Of a DNA stretch of 60,828 nucleotides, positions 36,522-45,351 are shown piece after piece. Positions within the stretch are counted from its first letter, which is position 1; each line of letters starts with the position of its first letter. The notes beneath the pieces were generated by a model, which saw only the letters and a program-made list of their open reading frames with translations, was not told the DNA's origin and did not search any database. The translations under genes were made by a program, and so were the position numbers. Source of the DNA: Proteobacteria bacterium ST_bin14 (GTDB lineage: Bacteria; Pseudomonadota; Alphaproteobacteria; Sphingomonadales; Sphingomonadaceae); contig MSXR01000022.1 in the NCBI GenBank assembly GCA_002083655.1, positions 1-60,828 of the forward strand, written 5' to 3'.

Positions 36522-37925
36522 GATGTGAATCGCCTTGCCCGTTACCCCCATTGCCGCTTCTTTGAACGCTTCGGCATGGGTGGGATGCGCGTGGCAGGTA
36601 TAGGCAATGTCTTCGGATGTCGCGCCGAATTCCATTGCCTGGGCCGCCTGTGCGATCATTGAGCCTGCGACGCTGGCGATCATCCAAACGCCCAATACCC
36701 GGTCCGTCTTGGCATCGGCGATGACCTTCACAAAGCCGTCGGGCTCGTGGTTGGTTTTGGCGCGGCTGTTGGCGAGCATCGGGAATTTGCCAACCTTGAT
36801 CTCACCGCGTTCCTTGGCCTGCTCCTCGGTCAGGCCAACGCCGGCGATTTCGGGCCAGGTATAGACCACGCTGGGGATCACATCGTGATTCACGATGCCG
36901 GTCAGCCCGGCGATATTCTCCGCAACCGCAATCCCCTCATCCTCAGCTTTGTGCGCGAGCATCGGGCCCGGGACGACATCGCCGATTGCCCAGATGCCGG
37001 GCACGCCCGTCTTGAAGCTATGGTCGATCTCGATCTGCCCGCGCTTGTTGGGGGTGATGCCAGCGGCTTCCAGGTTCAGCCCATCGGTATTGGGGCGGCG
37101 GCCGATCGACACGAGCACGCAGTCTGCCGCGATGGTCTCTGCCGCGCCACCGGCGGCGGGTTCGACGGTGATCGTGGCGGTGTTGCCATCGACGGTAACG
37201 CCTGTGACCTTGGTCGAGAGCTTGAACTCAATGCCCTGTTTCTTGAAGATCTTGTTCGATTCCTTGCGGACTTCGCCGTCAAAGCCCGGCAGGATCTGGT
37301 CGAGATATTCGACACAAGTCACCTTCGCGCCGAGCCGCTTCCACACGCTGCCAAGCTCGAGCCCGATCACGCCGCCGCCGATCACAACCAGATGCTCGGG
37401 CACCTTGGCGAGTTCAAGCGCGCCGGTGCTGTCAACGATGATCTGCTTATCGTTATCGACCGCAACACCGGGCAGCGGTGTAACGCTCGAGCCGGTGGCG
37501 ATGACGATGTTCTTCGCGCGGTAGCTGGTGCCCGCGACATCTACGGTGTCGGTGCCGGTGAACTTGGCGTGCCCCTTCAGCCATTCGACCTTGTTCTTTT
37601 TGAACAGGAACGCGATGCCGCCGGTGAGCTGCTTAACGGCGTCCTTCCGCTGGGCATGGAGCGCCTCCATGTCGAGCTCGACCGAACCCAGCTTGATGCC
37701 GAGCTTGGCCATCATGCCGTTTGCCGCATCGTTGAAGAATTCGGACGCGTGGAGCATCGCCTTTGACGGAATGCAGCCGACATTGAGGCAGGTGCCGCCG
37801 AGCGTCTCGCGCGCCTCGACACAGGCGGTCTTCAGCCCCAGCTGCGCCGCACGAATCGCCGCAACATAGCCGCCGGGGCCGGAGCCGATGATGAGGACGT
37901 CATAGTCGTAGGATTGGTCAGCCAT
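36519..37925 (-). CDS. lpdA: Dihydrolipoyl dehydrogenase (E3)
   Basis: A 468-aa FAD enzyme that reoxidises dihydrolipoyl groups of 2-oxoacid dehydrogenase complexes using NAD. The FAD motif IIGSGPGGYVAAIRAAQLG, the redox disulfide Cys46/Cys51 (GGTCLNVGCIPSK), the NAD motif VVIGGGVIGLELGSVW and the C-terminal His-Glu dyad (HAHPTHAEAF) are all present. ATG 37925 is chosen; the longer frame translates palindromic repeats. It is the last gene of the TCA block on this strand and its stop codon coincides with a MITE-like end. Confidence 0.96.
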   Translation of the reverse strand: MADQSYDYDVLIIGSGPGGYVAAIRAAQLGLKTACVEARETLGGTCLNVGCIPSKAMLHASEFFNDAANGMMAKLGIKLGSVELDMEALHAQRKDAVKQLTGGIAFLFKKNKVEWLKGHAKFTGTDTVDVAGTSYRAKNIVIATGSSVTPLPGVAVDNDKQIIVDSTGALELAKVPEHLVVIGGGVIGLELGSVWKRLGAKVTCVEYLDQILPGFDGEVRKESNKIFKKQGIEFKLSTKVTGVTVDGNTATITVEPAAGGAAETIAADCVLVSIGRRPNTDGLNLEAAGITPNKRGQIEIDHSFKTGVPGIWAIGDVVPGPMLAHKAEDEGIAVAENIAGLTGIVNHDVIPSVVYTWPEIAGVGLTEEQAKERGEIKVGKFPMLANSRAKTNHEPDGFVKVIADAKTDRVLGVWMIASVAGSMIAQAAQAMEFGATSEDIAYTCHAHPTHAEAFKEAAMGVTGKAIHI

Positions 37926-37939
37926 TTCACACCTTCCGT

Positions 37940-38049
37940 GCTCCGGCGAAGGCCGGAGCGTTACATCATCGGGCGGCGCGCTTGCCGCCAACGCTCCTGC
38001 CTGCGCAGGAGCACAACTTGCCGTCTCGTGCTCCGGCGAAGGCCGGAGC
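37940..38049. repeat. Palindromes on the lpdA side of GIY-YIG gene 1
   Basis: Three 20-bp hairpins: gctccggcgaaggccggagc at 37940-37959 and again at 38030-38049, and a variant gctcctgcctgcgcaggagc at 37993-38012. They lie between the lpdA start and the stop of the first GIY-YIG gene. Confidence 0.85.
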
Positions 38050-38054
38050 GCTGC

Positions 38055-38342
38055 CTAAATTAGTGTATCGTACAAATCAGCCCAACCAGGATTACGCTCT
38101 TCGATCAGCCGAATTTTCCAGGCTCGCTTCCATTTTTTCATCCGGTATTCGCACGCCCGCGCGTCCTGTAAATCCTCGGAAAATTCAAACCAAACAAGCA
38201 GGATACAATCTTTGTCCTTCGAGTGACCGTCAATAAGCTTGTTGCGATGCTGGTACGCGCGCTGCGGCAGGTTACTGGTTACGCCCAAATAGGTCTGGCC
38301 CCGGCGATGATTGGCCATCAGATAAGCGCAACCCGACTTCAC
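38055..38342 (-). CDS. GIY-YIG nuclease family protein 1
   Basis: A 95-aa single-domain GIY-YIG protein. The two tyrosine motifs read CAYLMA and TYLG, followed by SNLPQRAYQHR (conserved Arg) and ACEYRMKKW with the metal-binding Glu. The start is GTG 38342. No DNA-binding domain is attached, as in the UPF0213/YhbQ group, whose function is not settled. It sits between lpdA and odhB and is enclosed by 20-bp palindromes: gctccggcgaaggccggagc after its stop and the complementary form before its start. Confidence 0.85.
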   Translation of the reverse strand: MKSGCAYLMANHRRGQTYLGVTSNLPQRAYQHRNKLIDGHSKDKDCILLVWFEFSEDLQDARACEYRMKKWKRAWKIRLIEERNPGWADLYDTLI

Positions 38343-38357
38343 CCCCTCCGCCCCAAT

Positions 38358-38414
38358 GCTCCGGCCTTCGCCGGAGCACCGCGCAACATCCTGTGCTCCG
38401 GCGGAGGCCGGAGC
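38358..38414. repeat. Palindromes on the odhB side of GIY-YIG gene 1
   Basis: gctccggccttcgccggagc at 38358-38377 is the reverse complement of the copies on the other side of the gene. A second hairpin gctccggcggaggccggagc is at 38395-38414. The inverted placement encloses the GIY-YIG gene. Confidence 0.85.
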
Positions 38415-38436
38415 CTTGGGTTAGGTGCGCCGTCCC

Positions 38437-39684
38437 TCACAAATCGATCAGGATCCGCGTCGGGTCCTCAATAGCATTTTTCAGCGCGACCAGGAACGTC
38501 ACCGCCTCGCGCCCGTCGATCAGGCGGTGATCATAGCTGAGCGCGAGGTACATCATCGGGCGCACCACCACCTGCCCGTCACGGACGACCGGACGGTCTT
38601 CGATGCGGTGCAGGCCCAGCACCGCGCTCTGTGGCGGGTTGATGATCGGGGTGGACATCAGGCTGCCGAACACGCCGCCGTTGGAAATGGTGAAGGTGCC
38701 GCCCATCATCTCGTCCATCTTCAACGTGCCATCCTTGGCGCGCTTGCCGAAATCGCCGATGGTGCGTTCGATTTGCGCGACGGACATCTGATCGGCGTCG
38801 CGGATCACCGGCACGACCAGCCCGCCGGGCGACGACACCGCGACCGAGATATCGGCATAGTCATGATAGACGATCTCATCGCCTTCAATTGACGCGTTGA
38901 CGCTGGGAATGTCCTTCAGCGCCATGCACGCGGCCTTGGCGAAAAAGCCCATGAAGCCCAGCCGAACGCCGTGCTTTTTCTCGAACAAATCCTTATATTT
39001 GTTCCGCGCGTCAATCACCGCGCTCATGTCGACATCGTTGAATGTCGTCAGCATGGCGGCGCTGTTCTGTGCTTCCTTGAGCCGCTTCGCGATCGTCTGG
39101 CGCAGGCGGGTCATCCGCACACGTTCTTCCTTGCGCGCGCCAGTGTTCGCAGCACTTGGCCCGGCCGCCGGTGAAGGGGGTGCAGGGGCTGCTGGCGGTG
39201 GGGCTGTCGGCGTGGGCGCGGCAGGTGCCGGGGCGGGTACGCTGGCCGCAGCAAGCACGTCATCCTTTGTCAGCCGACCGTCTTTGCCGGTGCCCTTGAT
39301 GGTGCCGGGATCGACGCCCGTTTCCAGCACGGCGCGGCGTGCCGATGGCGACAGCGCAGCGGCAGCGGATGCCTCGGTCGCTGGGGCGGCAGCAGCCGGA
39401 GCAGCGGCAGCGGGTGCGGGTGCGGGTGCGGCAGCCGAGGCGGCACCAGCCGCATCAATCGTCGCAATCATGGCACCGACCAGCACGATATCACCCACCT
39501 GCACCGCGTGCTGGCCCATAATGCCAGCCGCAGGCGCGCCGACTTCGATGGAGACCTTGTCGGTCTCCAGGCTCGCGACCGGCTCATCCAGCGCCACCGG
39601 ATCGCCGGGCTGCTTCAGCCACTCGCCCAGTGTCGCCTCAGTAATCGATTCACCCAGAACGGGGACTTTGACTTCGGTTGCCAT
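38437..39684 (-). CDS. odhB: Dihydrolipoyl succinyltransferase (E2 of 2-oxoglutarate dehydrogenase)
   Basis: A 415-aa E2 core protein. Order of parts: one lipoyl domain with Lys43 in ETDKVS; an Ala/Pro-rich linker; the E3-binding domain at about residues 120-155 (SPSARRAVLE...GKDGRLTKDDVL); and a second linker followed by the catalytic domain ending in the active-site motif HRLIDGREA. It moves succinyl groups from E1 to CoA. ATG 39684 is the true start; the frame upstream to 39759 is translated repeat. It sits after odhA, with an 83-bp gap filled by a palindromic unit. Confidence 0.96.
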   Translation of the reverse strand: MATEVKVPVLGESITEATLGEWLKQPGDPVALDEPVASLETDKVSIEVGAPAAGIMGQHAVQVGDIVLVGAMIATIDAAGAASAAAPAPAPAAAAPAAAAPATEASAAAALSPSARRAVLETGVDPGTIKGTGKDGRLTKDDVLAAASVPAPAPAAPTPTAPPPAAPAPPSPAAGPSAANTGARKEERVRMTRLRQTIAKRLKEAQNSAAMLTTFNDVDMSAVIDARNKYKDLFEKKHGVRLGFMGFFAKAACMALKDIPSVNASIEGDEIVYHDYADISVAVSSPGGLVVPVIRDADQMSVAQIERTIGDFGKRAKDGTLKMDEMMGGTFTISNGGVFGSLMSTPIINPPQSAVLGLHRIEDRPVVRDGQVVVRPMMYLALSYDHRLIDGREAVTFLVALKNAIEDPTRILIDL

Positions 39685-39704
39685 TTTCCAACTTCCGTTA
39701 GTGT

Positions 39705-39757
39705 GTGTTCCCGCGAAGGCGGGAGCACAGTCTGGGTTCCCGCCTTCGCGGGAACAC
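39705..39757. repeat. Solo 53-bp double-palindrome unit between odhB and odhA
   Basis: Two facing hairpins of the ctcccgcgaaggcgggag type (left arm gttcccgcgaaggcgggagc) joined by a CACAGTCTGGG spacer, 53 bp in all. It has the same architecture as the two 53-bp flanks of GIY-YIG gene 2 but contains no gene, so it looks like the minimal form of that unit. Confidence 0.85.
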
Positions 39758-39767
39758 AAGGATAGGT

Positions 39768-42698
39768 TTAACTCTTGCGCACGCGCCGTATCTGTTCACG
39801 CACATTATGCCCCAGCGCGTCAGCAATCAGCGCCGCCTGCTCGGTCTGGTGGCGCTTCATCAATCCGGTCGCGGGCGATGCAGACGCCATACGCCCAGCA
39901 TATAGCGGCCGCGCCACCTTGCCGCCCGCGTCCGACAAGCATGTCTCGATAAACGGCTCGACGAAACTCCACGCGCCGTTGTTTTTCGGTTCTTCCTGCG
40001 CCCAGACGACCGTTTCCAAATTGGTCATCCGCTTCAGCCGGATGGTCAGCGGCTCGCCGGGGAACGGATAAAGCTGTTCCAGCCGGACGATCGCCGTGTT
40101 GGTATCGCCCGCCGCATTGCGCGCCTCCATCAGATCATACGCAACCTTGCCGGTGCACAGCACCAGCCGCTTCACATCTGTGTCCATGGGTGCCCAGGGA
40201 TCAGACAGGATCCGCATAAAGTGGCTTTCGCCCTGGAAGTCCGCAGTCTTTGATACAGCCAGCTTGTGCCGCAGCAGCGATTTGGGCGTGAACACGATCA
40301 GGGGTTTGCGGAAATTGCGGTGCATCTGCCGCCGCAACAAGTGGAAATAATTGGCCGGCGTGGTGCAGTTGGCCACCTGCATATTATCCTGCGCGCATAG
40401 CTGCAGGAACCGCTCGGGCCGCGCCGAGCTATGTTCTGGCCCCTGCCCTTCATAGCCATGCGGCAGCAGCATGACGAGGCCGTTGGCGCGCAGCCATTTC
40501 GCCTCACCAGCCGCGATGAACTGATCGATCATGATCTGCGCGCCGTTCATGAAATCGCCGAACTGCGCTTCCCAGATCACCAGCGTTTTCGGATCGGCGA
40601 GCGCATAGCCATATTCAAAACCGAGCACGCCATATTCGCTTAACGGGCTGTCGAGCACTTCGAAGCTGCCATGCTCAATCGTCCAGAGCGGGACATATTT
40701 ATGCTCATCCGTCTGGTCGACCCAAACCGCGTGACGCTGGCTGAAGGTGCCGCGCCCCGAATCCTGGCCGGACAGGCGAACACCATAGCCTTCGGACAGC
40801 AGCGAGCCGAACGCGAGCGCCTCTCCGGTCGACCAATCGATATTCTCGCCGGTTTTAAAGGCCTCACGCTTGGCATCGATAACCCGCGCGAGGGTTTTGT
40901 GGATCTTCACACTGTCCGGCACCGTGGTCAGCGTGCGGGCGATGCTGTCGAACAGCTTGGGCTCCAGCCCGGTAACGATGTTGCGGCGCGCGCTTTCGGC
41001 ATCGGCCGGGGCATGCAAGCCAGACCAGCGCCCGGCAAACCAATCGGCCTTGTTCGGCTTGTAATTCGCCCCTGCTTCAAACTCGGTTTCTAGCAATGCC
41101 ACAAACTGCGCAACCGCATCATCAATCCAGGCCTGATCGATGACACCTTCGGCGATCAGTTTCTTGCCAAAAACTTCGCTGACGGGCGGATGCTGGCGGA
41201 TACGATCGTACATCAATGGCTGAGTGAAGCTGGGCTCATCGCCTTCATTGTGACCAAAGCGGCGATAGCACCACATATCGATCACGATATCGCGCTTGAA
41301 CTTCTGGCGGAATTCAATCGCCATCTTGCAGGCAAATGTTACCGCCTCAGGATCATCACCATTGACGTGGAAAATCGGTGCCTGAACGCCCTTTGCCACG
41401 TCGCTTGGATAGGGCGAGGAACGCGCATATTGCGGGCTGGTGGTAAAGCCGATCTGGTTGTTGATCACAAAGTGCAGGCAGCCACCGGTATTATAGCCGC
41501 GGATGCCCGAAAAGCCGAGGCATTCCCAAACAATCCCCTGCCCGGCAAACGCCGCATCGCCGTGGATCAGCACGGGCAGCGACCCGGTATGATCGGTCAG
41601 GTCGCCGGCAATCGTCTGAATCGCGCGCACCTTGCCCAGCACGACCGGATCAGCCGCTTCGAGATGCGACGGGTTGGCGACCAGCGACATATGCACGTTG
41701 ATGCCGTCAAATTCACGGTCGGTGCTGGTGCCGAGGTGATATTTCACATCGCCTGAACCCGCGACATCATCCGGATTGTCCGAACCGCCGCCAAATTCGT
41801 GAAAGATAACCCGGTACGCCTTGGCCATCACATTGGCGAGAACGTTCAACCGACCGCGATGTGCCATGCCAAACACGATTTCGCGCACACCGTATTGGCC
41901 GCCATATTTAATCACGCTTTCCAGCGCGGGGATCATGCTTTCGCCGCCATCCAGCCCGAACCGCTTGGTGCCGACATATTTGCGGCCCAGGAATTTCTCC
42001 CACTGCTCGGCCTCGATCACCTTGTTCATGATCGCCTTCTTGCCCATTGGCGAGAATTCGATGGCCTTGTCCTGCCCTTCCATCCGGTCTTGCAGGAAGC
42101 GACGTTCCTCGACATCGGCGATGTGCATATATTCCAGGCCAACCGCGCCGCAGTAATTCTGCTGCAGAATGGCGACGATCTGGCGCACCGTACCCCATTG
42201 CATGCCCAAAGTGCCGCCAAGATAGACGGGCTTGTCGAGATCGGCGCCAGAAAAGCCGTGATATTCGGGCGTCAGATCAGCCGGCAATTCCTGTTTGGCG
42301 ATGCCGAGCGGATCGAGCTTTGCGGCCAGATGACCGCGCACCCGGTAGGTGCGGATCAGCATCATCGCGCGGATCGAATCGGCGGCGGCGGCGGTAACAT
42401 CCGTTGTGGATGGCGCGGGTGCGGGTGCCGCTTTGGGTGCGCCGCCTTTGGCGGGCTTCGGCGCAGGCTCCATCTGGCTGGGATCAAGCGCGGCGGTAAG
42501 ATCATCGGTCGTGGTGGCCGGCCAATTCGCCTGTTGCCAGCTCGGGCCGGATTCGCTGCCCTCCAACCCTTCAAAAAAGCCGCGCCAGCCAGGCTCAACA
42601 TTGTCGGGCGACACCAGATATCGCGCATAGAGCGTTTCGATAAAGGCAGGGCTTACCGAGCCTGCAAGTGCTTCGAAATCCTGGCCTTCATAGCCCAT
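39768..42698 (-). CDS. odhA: 2-oxoglutarate dehydrogenase E1 component
   Basis: A 976-aa thiamine-diphosphate enzyme that decarboxylates 2-oxoglutarate. It has the N-terminal segment for E2 binding (FIETLYARYLVSPDNVEPGW), a Pro/Ala/Lys linker at about 90-120, the ThDP/Mg motif beginning GDAAFAGQG and running to NNQIGFTT, and the transketolase-like C-terminal half (LWEAQFGDF-type, here VIWEAQFGDFMNG). The length is normal. It precedes odhB and follows sucD on the minus strand and should be co-expressed with both. Confidence 0.97.
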   Translation of the reverse strand: MGYEGQDFEALAGSVSPAFIETLYARYLVSPDNVEPGWRGFFEGLEGSESGPSWQQANWPATTTDDLTAALDPSQMEPAPKPAKGGAPKAAPAPAPSTTDVTAAAADSIRAMMLIRTYRVRGHLAAKLDPLGIAKQELPADLTPEYHGFSGADLDKPVYLGGTLGMQWGTVRQIVAILQQNYCGAVGLEYMHIADVEERRFLQDRMEGQDKAIEFSPMGKKAIMNKVIEAEQWEKFLGRKYVGTKRFGLDGGESMIPALESVIKYGGQYGVREIVFGMAHRGRLNVLANVMAKAYRVIFHEFGGGSDNPDDVAGSGDVKYHLGTSTDREFDGINVHMSLVANPSHLEAADPVVLGKVRAIQTIAGDLTDHTGSLPVLIHGDAAFAGQGIVWECLGFSGIRGYNTGGCLHFVINNQIGFTTSPQYARSSPYPSDVAKGVQAPIFHVNGDDPEAVTFACKMAIEFRQKFKRDIVIDMWCYRRFGHNEGDEPSFTQPLMYDRIRQHPPVSEVFGKKLIAEGVIDQAWIDDAVAQFVALLETEFEAGANYKPNKADWFAGRWSGLHAPADAESARRNIVTGLEPKLFDSIARTLTTVPDSVKIHKTLARVIDAKREAFKTGENIDWSTGEALAFGSLLSEGYGVRLSGQDSGRGTFSQRHAVWVDQTDEHKYVPLWTIEHGSFEVLDSPLSEYGVLGFEYGYALADPKTLVIWEAQFGDFMNGAQIMIDQFIAAGEAKWLRANGLVMLLPHGYEGQGPEHSSARPERFLQLCAQDNMQVANCTTPANYFHLLRRQMHRNFRKPLIVFTPKSLLRHKLAVSKTADFQGESHFMRILSDPWAPMDTDVKRLVLCTGKVAYDLMEARNAAGDTNTAIVRLEQLYPFPGEPLTIRLKRMTNLETVVWAQEEPKNNGAWSFVEPFIETCLSDAGGKVARPLYAGRMASASPATGLMKRHQTEQAALIADALGHNVREQIRRVRKS

Positions 42699-42716
42699 TT
42701 TCTCTGTCCTTCTCTT

Positions 42717-42886
42717 CCCTCTCCCTGTCGGAGAGAGGGTTGCGCAGACTTGGCAGCTCGCTGCCTAGTCGTAGCTGGGTGACGGTGCAGCGGCGTTCGT
42801 ATCTCGAGCGCTACCGCCCCCCATCCAACTTCGCCTAAGCAGCAAGCTGCCAAGGCTTCGTATCCTTCTCCCCATCGGGGAGAAGG
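42717..42886. repeat. Palindrome pair in the odhA-sucD gap
   Basis: The 194-bp gap holds two different hairpins, ctctccctgtcggagag within 42717-42739 and cttctccccatcggggagaag within 42864-42886, plus a small inverted pair ggcagctcgctgcc between them. This is another repeat family than those in the neighbouring gaps. It has no gene. Confidence 0.7.
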
Positions 42887-42892
42887 TTTGTC

Positions 42893-43777
42893 TTACCCGT
42901 TCAACACCGCCAGCAGGGTGGTGCCGAGTTCACTAGGCGAATCCGCCATGCGGATGCCCGCAGACTGCATCATCGCGATCTTGCCTTCCGCGCCGCCCTG
43001 ACCGCCCGAAACAATGGCACCGGCATGGCCCATGCGCCGGCCGGGGGGCGCGGTAATGCCCGCGATAAAGCCTGCCATTGGCTTGCTGCGACCGCGCTTT
43101 GCTTCGTCGATCAGGAATTGTGCCGCTTCTTCTTCCGCCGAACCACCGATTTCGCCGATCATGATGATCGACTTGGTCTCATCATCGGCGAGAAACAGTT
43201 CGAGCATGTCGATGAAGTTGGTGCCGTTGACGGGATCACCGCCAATGCCCACCGCCGTCGTCTGGCCCAGCCCAGCATTCGACGTTTGGAACACTGCTTC
43301 ATAGGTGAGCGTGCCCGAACGACTGACAACGCCGACCGAGCCCTTTTTGAAAATGCTGCCGGGCATGATGCCGATCTTGCACTCACCCGGCGTCAGCACG
43401 CCAGGGCAGTTGGGGCCGATGAGCCGCGATTTTGATCCGCTGAGCGCGCGCTTTACCTTGACCATGTCGAGCACCGGAATGCCCTCCGTAATCGTCACGA
43501 TCAGCGGCACCTGCGCGTCGATCGCCTCCAGGATGGAATCGGCTGCGAACGCTGGTGGCACGTACACGACCGATGCGGTGGCCCCGGTCTTTGCGACCGC
43601 CTCATGCACGGTATCGTATACCGGCAAATCAAGGTGCGTGGTGCCCCCTTTGCCCGGCGTGACGCCCGCCACCATCTGCGTACCATAGGCAAGCGCTGCC
43701 TGCGTATGGAAGCTACCGGTTTCGCCGGTCATCCCTTGCGTGATGACCTTGGTATTCTTATCGACGAGGATGGACAT
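42893..43777 (-). CDS. sucD: Succinate-CoA ligase, alpha subunit
   Basis: A 294-aa subunit that binds CoA and carries the phosphohistidine. The N-terminal CoA motif (GMTGETGSFHTQ), GPNCPG and the phospho-His loop GRRMGHAGAI near residue 250 are present. The reaction turns succinyl-CoA into succinate with formation of ATP or GTP. The beta subunit gene sucC, usually next door, is not in this window: the upstream neighbour is a GIY-YIG cassette and then mdh. Confidence 0.96.
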   Translation of the reverse strand: MSILVDKNTKVITQGMTGETGSFHTQAALAYGTQMVAGVTPGKGGTTHLDLPVYDTVHEAVAKTGATASVVYVPPAFAADSILEAIDAQVPLIVTITEGIPVLDMVKVKRALSGSKSRLIGPNCPGVLTPGECKIGIMPGSIFKKGSVGVVSRSGTLTYEAVFQTSNAGLGQTTAVGIGGDPVNGTNFIDMLELFLADDETKSIIMIGEIGGSAEEEAAQFLIDEAKRGRSKPMAGFIAGITAPPGRRMGHAGAIVSGGQGGAEGKIAMMQSAGIRMADSPSELGTTLLAVLNG

Positions 43778-43814
43778 TCAGGCTCCATTGCTTGGCTCCT
43801 GCTTCTCCATGAAT

Positions 43815-43867
43815 GTGTCCCCGCGAAGGCGGGGACCCAGACTGGGCTCCCGCCTTCGCGGGGGCAC
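43815..43867. repeat. 53-bp flank of GIY-YIG cassette 2 (sucD side)
   Basis: Two facing hairpins (gtccccgcgaaggcggggac and gctcccgccttcgcgggggc) joined by CCAGACTGG. Its reverse complement matches the flank at 44188-44240 at 51 of 53 positions, so the GIY-YIG gene lies between near-perfect inverted repeats. Confidence 0.9.
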
Positions 43868-43876
43868 AAGAGCGGC

Positions 43877-44173
43877 TTATATTATGGTCTCGAACAGATC
43901 GTTCCAGTCCGGGTTCAACTTCTCAATCTCAGTCAGCTTCCAGAGCCGATTCCATTTCTTCAACTGCAGTTCGCGGTACCGGGCCGTTTCGATCGTGCCG
44001 TGTGCCTCGTACCAAACCAGCAACTTGCAACCGTATTTCTTCGTAAACCCTTCAACCGCTCCCGTGCGATGTTCCCACACCCGCTTCACCAAATCGCTCG
44101 TCACACCGGTGTAAAGCGTTCCGTTCCGGGCGCTTGCCATGATGTAGACGTAGCCGCGTTTCTCCAATTCCAT
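43877..44173 (-). CDS. GIY-YIG nuclease family protein 2
   Basis: A 98-aa single-domain GIY-YIG protein: RGYVYIMAS and LYTG hold the two tyrosines, VKRVWEHR has the conserved Arg and ARYRELQLKKW the metal-binding Glu, so the active site looks intact. ATG 44173 (MELEKRGYVYIM) is the start; the frame extends to 44242, but its first 23 residues are only translated repeat. The gene is enclosed by 53-bp inverted repeats, giving a 426-bp unit set between sucD and mdh. It differs clearly from GIY-YIG protein 1 outside the motifs. Confidence 0.88.
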   Translation of the reverse strand: MELEKRGYVYIMASARNGTLYTGVTSDLVKRVWEHRTGAVEGFTKKYGCKLLVWYEAHGTIETARYRELQLKKWNRLWKLTEIEKLNPDWNDLFETII

Positions 44174-44187
44174 CCCCCAGCTTCCAT

Positions 44188-44240
44188 GTGCTCCCGCGAA
44201 GGCGGGAGCCCAGACTGGGTCCCCGCCTTCGCGGGGACAC
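44188..44240. repeat. 53-bp flank of GIY-YIG cassette 2 (mdh side)
   Basis: Inverted partner of the unit at 43815-43867 (two mismatches). It ends five bases before the mdh stop codon. Both flanks, and the solo unit at 39705-39757, run into CACAAG at one end, suggesting that the repeat unit is slightly longer than 53 bp. Confidence 0.9.
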
Positions 44241-44245
44241 AAGAA

Positions 44246-45208
<963 letters not shown>

Positions 45209-45324
45209 CTTCATCCTCCGGTGACGGGCGGGTGCAGACAAGTCCCGCAAAGCGAGAGCGGCTTAGGCGTTTTGCGCCAATGCCGCAACAGGGCAAATAA
45301 GCGAAAATCCTGGGTTAATGATAA

Positions 45325-45344
45325 CGCTTCGCAATTGCGAAGCG
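45325..45344. promoter_or_regulatory. 20-bp perfect palindrome between zapE and mdh
   Basis: cgcttcgcaattgcgaagcg is fully self-complementary. It sits eight bases after the zapE stop and 117 bases before the mdh start. No T-run follows, so it could be an operator for the TCA operon or a factor-dependent end signal for zapE. Confidence 0.45.
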
Positions 45345-45351
45345 CGCGCGC

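Noticed and set aside
37940..38414. CRISPR array (repeated 20-mers with spacers)
   Set aside because: The repeats are hairpins in both orientations with irregular spacing and enclose a gene; there are no cas genes.
39685..39759. N-terminal extension of odhB (CSREGGNPD...)
   Set aside because: This is the translation of the palindromic repeat; ATG 39684 gives the conserved E2 start.
44174..44242. N-terminal extension of GIY-YIG protein 2 (CPREGGDPV...)
   Set aside because: Translated repeat again; the domain begins right after ATG 44173.
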